A DNA stretch of 64,000 nt from Lachnospiraceae bacterium (GTDB lineage Bacteria; Bacillota; Clostridia; Lachnospirales; Lachnospiraceae): contig JAGBEO010000006.1 of the NCBI GenBank assembly GCA_017936885.1, positions 1-64,000 of the forward strand, given 5' to 3'. Position numbers and translations under genes: made by a program. This document shows, in pieces, positions 61,259-64,000 of this stretch (position 1 is the first letter of the stretch; each line of letters opens with the position of its first letter). Under the pieces are notes generated by a model. It did not search any database. It was not told where the DNA came from and saw nothing but the letters and a program-made list of their open reading frames with translations.

Positions 61259-63190
61259 CTATCTTTTCTCAGGAATCCAGACTCTCATCTGATTCAATCC
61301 CCGGTTTCCCCACGTATAATAAGGAACCAGTGTTACCTGACATTCCTCTGCCGACGGCGCCTCGAAGCTGTAAAGTTCATCGCTCACAGTCTCCCGATAG
61401 CCTTCTGCATACAGCTCCTGTATACCATACAACTTCTCCGGCAAATATTCACTGACAGTTATCTTACCATCCTTTTTCAGGCTGACAGACAGGATATCAT
61501 TCTCATTATCAACACCCTCGATGCAATAAATAAGCGGACCTCTCTGCACTGCCACTTTTCCGGTATTGGCAGATACTTTATTGCTGGTATATACTTTTCT
61601 CACAGACAGATCAAGCTCTACCGTCACTACATCCTTCGCACAGAATTCTCTGTGTAAGTATGCGTAGCCATCCTTAATCTCGTACTTGGCTGCCTTGCCG
61701 TTTACGAGAATTTTTGTATTCCGGCTCCATGCGGGAATACGGATTGCAAGAGGTACGAACATGGTCTCTTTTTCCGGTGCAAAATGATATTCAATCTTAT
61801 TATCATATGGATAAGCAGTCTCCAGTGTAATCTTGCCGCCGAGACTGTCACTAAGATCCAGGGTACCGCCGATAAACAGATTGGAAAACAGTGTGCCCGG
61901 AATCATATGCCATGCATACTCTGCAATAGAAGTAAGCAGTCTTGCTACATTAGGCGGGCAGCAGGCACAGGCAAACCATTTCGGTCTTACCGGAAGAGCA
62001 TGTTTATGTGTCTGCGCTTCTCCTGAAATACCGGGCAATACCTCCAGCGGATTCACATAGAAGAATTTCGTACCGTCCAACTGCATACCCGCAAGCACGC
62101 AGTTGTATAACGCACGCTCCATCGTATCTGCATATTTCCCGTTACTTTCCAGATAAAGCATCTTATTTGAGAAGAAAATCAAACCGATAGCTGCACAAGT
62201 CTCCGCATATGCCGTATCATTCGGTAAATGATAATCTTTCGTAAATGCCTCTCCCTCATAAGCGGAACCAATTGCACCTGTTACATACATTCTGCTCTGG
62301 TTAATATTATTCCAAAGAGTCTTACAGGCTTCTGTCAAACTGCTGTCTCCTGTTTCCATCGCAGCATCTGCCATACCTGTATAGAGATAAACCGCTCTTA
62401 CCGCATGTCCCACAGCCTTGTCCTGTTTTCTTACCGGTGCTCCGTTCTGAGCATACTCCTTATCCTCCGGATGAGCACCCCATACAGTCCAGTTTCTTTT
62501 CTCTTTTTCCTTTGTAAAATATTCACTGTCCACACCGCGCACATTAATGAAATGCAGAGCCAGTTCCTTATATTTATCTTCCTTCGTGCAGCGGTAAAGT
62601 CTCATTAATGCAAGTTCAATCTCAGGATGGCCGGGATACCCTTCCGCACCTTCTTCAATGAAATGTTTATAGATATGATCCGCCATACCGCACATAATCT
62701 CTAACAGTCTGGATTTGCCGGTGCACTCTGCATAAGCAACTGCCGCTTCTATCATATGACCCGCACAGTATAACTCATGGGCTTCATGAAGATTTGTCCA
62801 TCTTTTGTCAGGCTCTTTTACCGTGAAATAAGTATTCAGATAACCATCCTTCTGCTGTGCCTCACCGATCAATTCGATAATATCATCACATCTCTTCTCT
62901 AAGTCCGCATCCGGGTTCTGAGCCAGGGAGTAGGCTGCTCCCTCTAACCACTTAGCTACATCGCTGTCCTGAAATACCATGCCATAGAATTCACCGTCAC
63001 ATTGTCCGGTCTTGATTTTTCTGGCTGCCATACGGAAATTTTCGATGCAGTGACTCTTCTCCGCACCCTCGATCTGATCATTTAATGCTTTCTCCTGATA
63101 GGGAAGCACCACATCTTTTACAAGCTTCTCATATCTGTCAAAAAAACCGTTGCACACTTCAAATTTCTTTACTAATTTTAAATCACCCAT
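61259..63190 (-). CDS. GH127 beta-L-arabinofuranosidase
   Basis: A 643-residue cytoplasmic enzyme of GH127 (formerly DUF1680). The zinc-thiolate site expected from Bifidobacterium HypBA1 is visible: E330 and C332 in AYAETCAAIG, and C410-C411 in FACACCPPNVAR, one of which is the nucleophile; E314 in YEGEAF fits the acid/base position. It removes beta-L-arabinofuranose, as found on hydroxyproline-rich plant glycoproteins and rhamnogalacturonan II. No signal peptide is seen. An AraC-type regulator gene lies 207 nt upstream on the same strand. Confidence 0.94.
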   Translation of the reverse strand: MGDLKLVKKFEVCNGFFDRYEKLVKDVVLPYQEKALNDQIEGAEKSHCIENFRMAARKIKTGQCDGEFYGMVFQDSDVAKWLEGAAYSLAQNPDADLEKRCDDIIELIGEAQQKDGYLNTYFTVKEPDKRWTNLHEAHELYCAGHMIEAAVAYAECTGKSRLLEIMCGMADHIYKHFIEEGAEGYPGHPEIELALMRLYRCTKEDKYKELALHFINVRGVDSEYFTKEKEKRNWTVWGAHPEDKEYAQNGAPVRKQDKAVGHAVRAVYLYTGMADAAMETGDSSLTEACKTLWNNINQSRMYVTGAIGSAYEGEAFTKDYHLPNDTAYAETCAAIGLIFFSNKMLYLESNGKYADTMERALYNCVLAGMQLDGTKFFYVNPLEVLPGISGEAQTHKHALPVRPKWFACACCPPNVARLLTSIAEYAWHMIPGTLFSNLFIGGTLDLSDSLGGKITLETAYPYDNKIEYHFAPEKETMFVPLAIRIPAWSRNTKILVNGKAAKYEIKDGYAYLHREFCAKDVVTVELDLSVRKVYTSNKVSANTGKVAVQRGPLIYCIEGVDNENDILSVSLKKDGKITVSEYLPEKLYGIQELYAEGYRETVSDELYSFEAPSAEECQVTLVPYYTWGNRGLNQMRVWIPEKR

Positions 63191-63397
63191 TGTACACCCT
63201 CCATTTTATACGCTCTCTATTCATCCTTGACTGCGAACCTTTTGCATACCCCGCTTACCGGAAATATCTTATCCTTTCATGACGCTTCCCTTTGTGCGGT
63301 GCTGTTCTCCCGCTGTCCTTATAATATGTATTATAATCTTATATATTTGCTTATAAAATGGATTATTTTCTCTACTTTTTGTATTATTTTCCGAAAA

Positions 63398-64000
63398 TCA
63401 TATTCCTGGCACGTAAGTCCTTCGATACTCACTGGGAGAACAGCCCCTCTCCCGGCGAAATACTTTACTGAAATAGAAGACATCCGAAAACCCGCTAAGC
63501 TGTGCAATCTCAGCAATAGGCTTATTGGTTTCCTTCAATAACTGTTCCGCTTTGCGAAGCCGGAGCGTACACTGATACTCTTTAATCGTCTGTCCTGTAG
63601 CCTCTTTAAATAAAGTTCCGGCATATTTATATGAAAGTCCGCAGATATCCTCTATATCCTGAGAATGGAACCCTTCTATATAATGTACCCTGATATATTC
63701 CCGCATCTGTTTCACATACTCACTGCCTACAGAATCATCCTGCGCGCTTTTGGCACACTCTAAAAATATCTGCCATAATCTGACGGACGCCTGCGGGATA
63801 TTTCCATGAATATGAGCGTCAATCATTTTCTCAAAATCTCTTTTGATCTGTTTCTGCTCGCCGCAGTCAGTCAGTTTCGGTAATATGATATATTTTTCAT
63901 TCGCTTTTCTATCCAAGCATACCTTTGTATCATAATAGATGCCGCACGGAAGCTCTTCCATCTGCGGCGCCGGTTCCTCACAGTAGAAATGTGCATAATA
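63398..64000 (-). CDS. AraC family regulator, 5' part outside the window
   Basis: At least 200 residues of an AraC-type regulator. The frame is open from the window edge (YYAHFYCEEPAPQ, typical of a cupin sensing domain) through a linker to the DNA-binding domain: DIEDICGLSYKYAGTLFKEATGQTIKEY and IAEIAQLSGFSDVFYFSKVFRRERGCSPSEYR (partly quoted). The true start lies beyond position 64000; the ATG at 63961 is internal. It probably activates the GH127 gene next to it in response to an arabinoside. Confidence 0.92.
   Translation of the reverse strand, partial: YYAHFYCEEPAPQMEELPCGIYYDTKVCLDRKANEKYIILPKLTDCGEQKQIKRDFEKMIDAHIHGNIPQASVRLWQIFLECAKSAQDDSVGSEYVKQMREYIRVHYIEGFHSQDIEDICGLSYKYAGTLFKEATGQTIKEYQCTLRLRKAEQLLKETNKPIAEIAQLSGFSDVFYFSKVFRRERGCSPSEYRRTYVPGI

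Overview
The window looks like a chromosomal segment of a spore-lineage, Gram-positive gut anaerobe of the Lachnospiraceae type (Clostridia). Three things suggest this: moderate GC with AGGAGG-type ribosome binding sites; the Firmicutes housekeeping order mazG, HU, yabO/rqcP, yabP, yabQ, divIC, spoIIE, tilS, hpt, ftsH; and a high density of cytoplasmic glycoside hydrolases served by ABC importers, YesM/YesN two-component systems and AraC/LacI regulators. No rRNA, complete insertion sequence, prophage or CRISPR array was seen. The genus cannot be named from the sequence alone.

Layout. (1) 168-6855, minus strand: an arabino-oligosaccharide operon of lipoprotein binding protein, two permeases, GH51 arabinofuranosidase, LacI regulator and GNAT acetyltransferase. 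It has a good promoter with palindromes around it that look like LacI operators. (2) 7144-9637: a membrane-anchored transglutaminase-like protein and an Rpn/PD-(D/E)XK family protein that has lost its catalytic hairpin. (3) 9996-25380: GH31 alpha-xylosidase, a YesM-type kinase, an LplBC-type ABC importer with its lipoprotein, a YesN-type regulator, GH29 fucosidase, GH42 beta-galactosidase and a second, frame-interrupted binding protein. Together these could dismantle xyloglucan-type side chains inside the cell. (4) 25563-27963: tRNA-Leu, tRNA-Tyr and a GH13 alpha-glucan hydrolase. (5) 28291-40717: the housekeeping and sporulation block, including a SpoIIE-like phosphatase that lacks its membrane half, a PEGA lipoprotein, a CotS-like protein and a CCA-adding enzyme. 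(6) 40900-50561: GH3 beta-glucosidase, an RlmI-like methyltransferase, a DUF4143 ATPase preceded by three repeats with an exact 33-bp period, an ECF sigma operon with an ABC exporter, and a DUF3592-like membrane protein. (7) 50562-52074: decayed DNA, with a methyltransferase scrap and a broken Rpn-family gene. (8) 52128-61018, minus strand: nine genes that seem to form one amine or imino-acid pathway. They are a [2Fe-2S] protein, an FAD/ferredoxin fusion, a BFD-like protein, a DAAO-fold oxidase, an AraC regulator, a P-II protein, an APC permease, an ornithine-cyclodeaminase-family enzyme and an LDH-family dehydrogenase with an unusual specificity residue. (9) 61259-64000: GH127 beta-L-arabinofuranosidase and an AraC regulator cut by the window edge.

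How it works together: regions 1, 3, 4, 6 (GH3) and 9 describe import of plant or host glycan oligosaccharides and their hydrolysis in the cytoplasm, each with local regulation. Region 8 is the best candidate for an undescribed system. It pairs an opine/proline-dehydrogenase-like electron-transfer oxidoreductase with an imine-handling enzyme and a 2-hydroxyacid dehydrogenase, under a P-II protein whose upstream DNA is highly structured. Starts were moved from the longest open frame where a ribosome binding site clearly favoured an internal codon.
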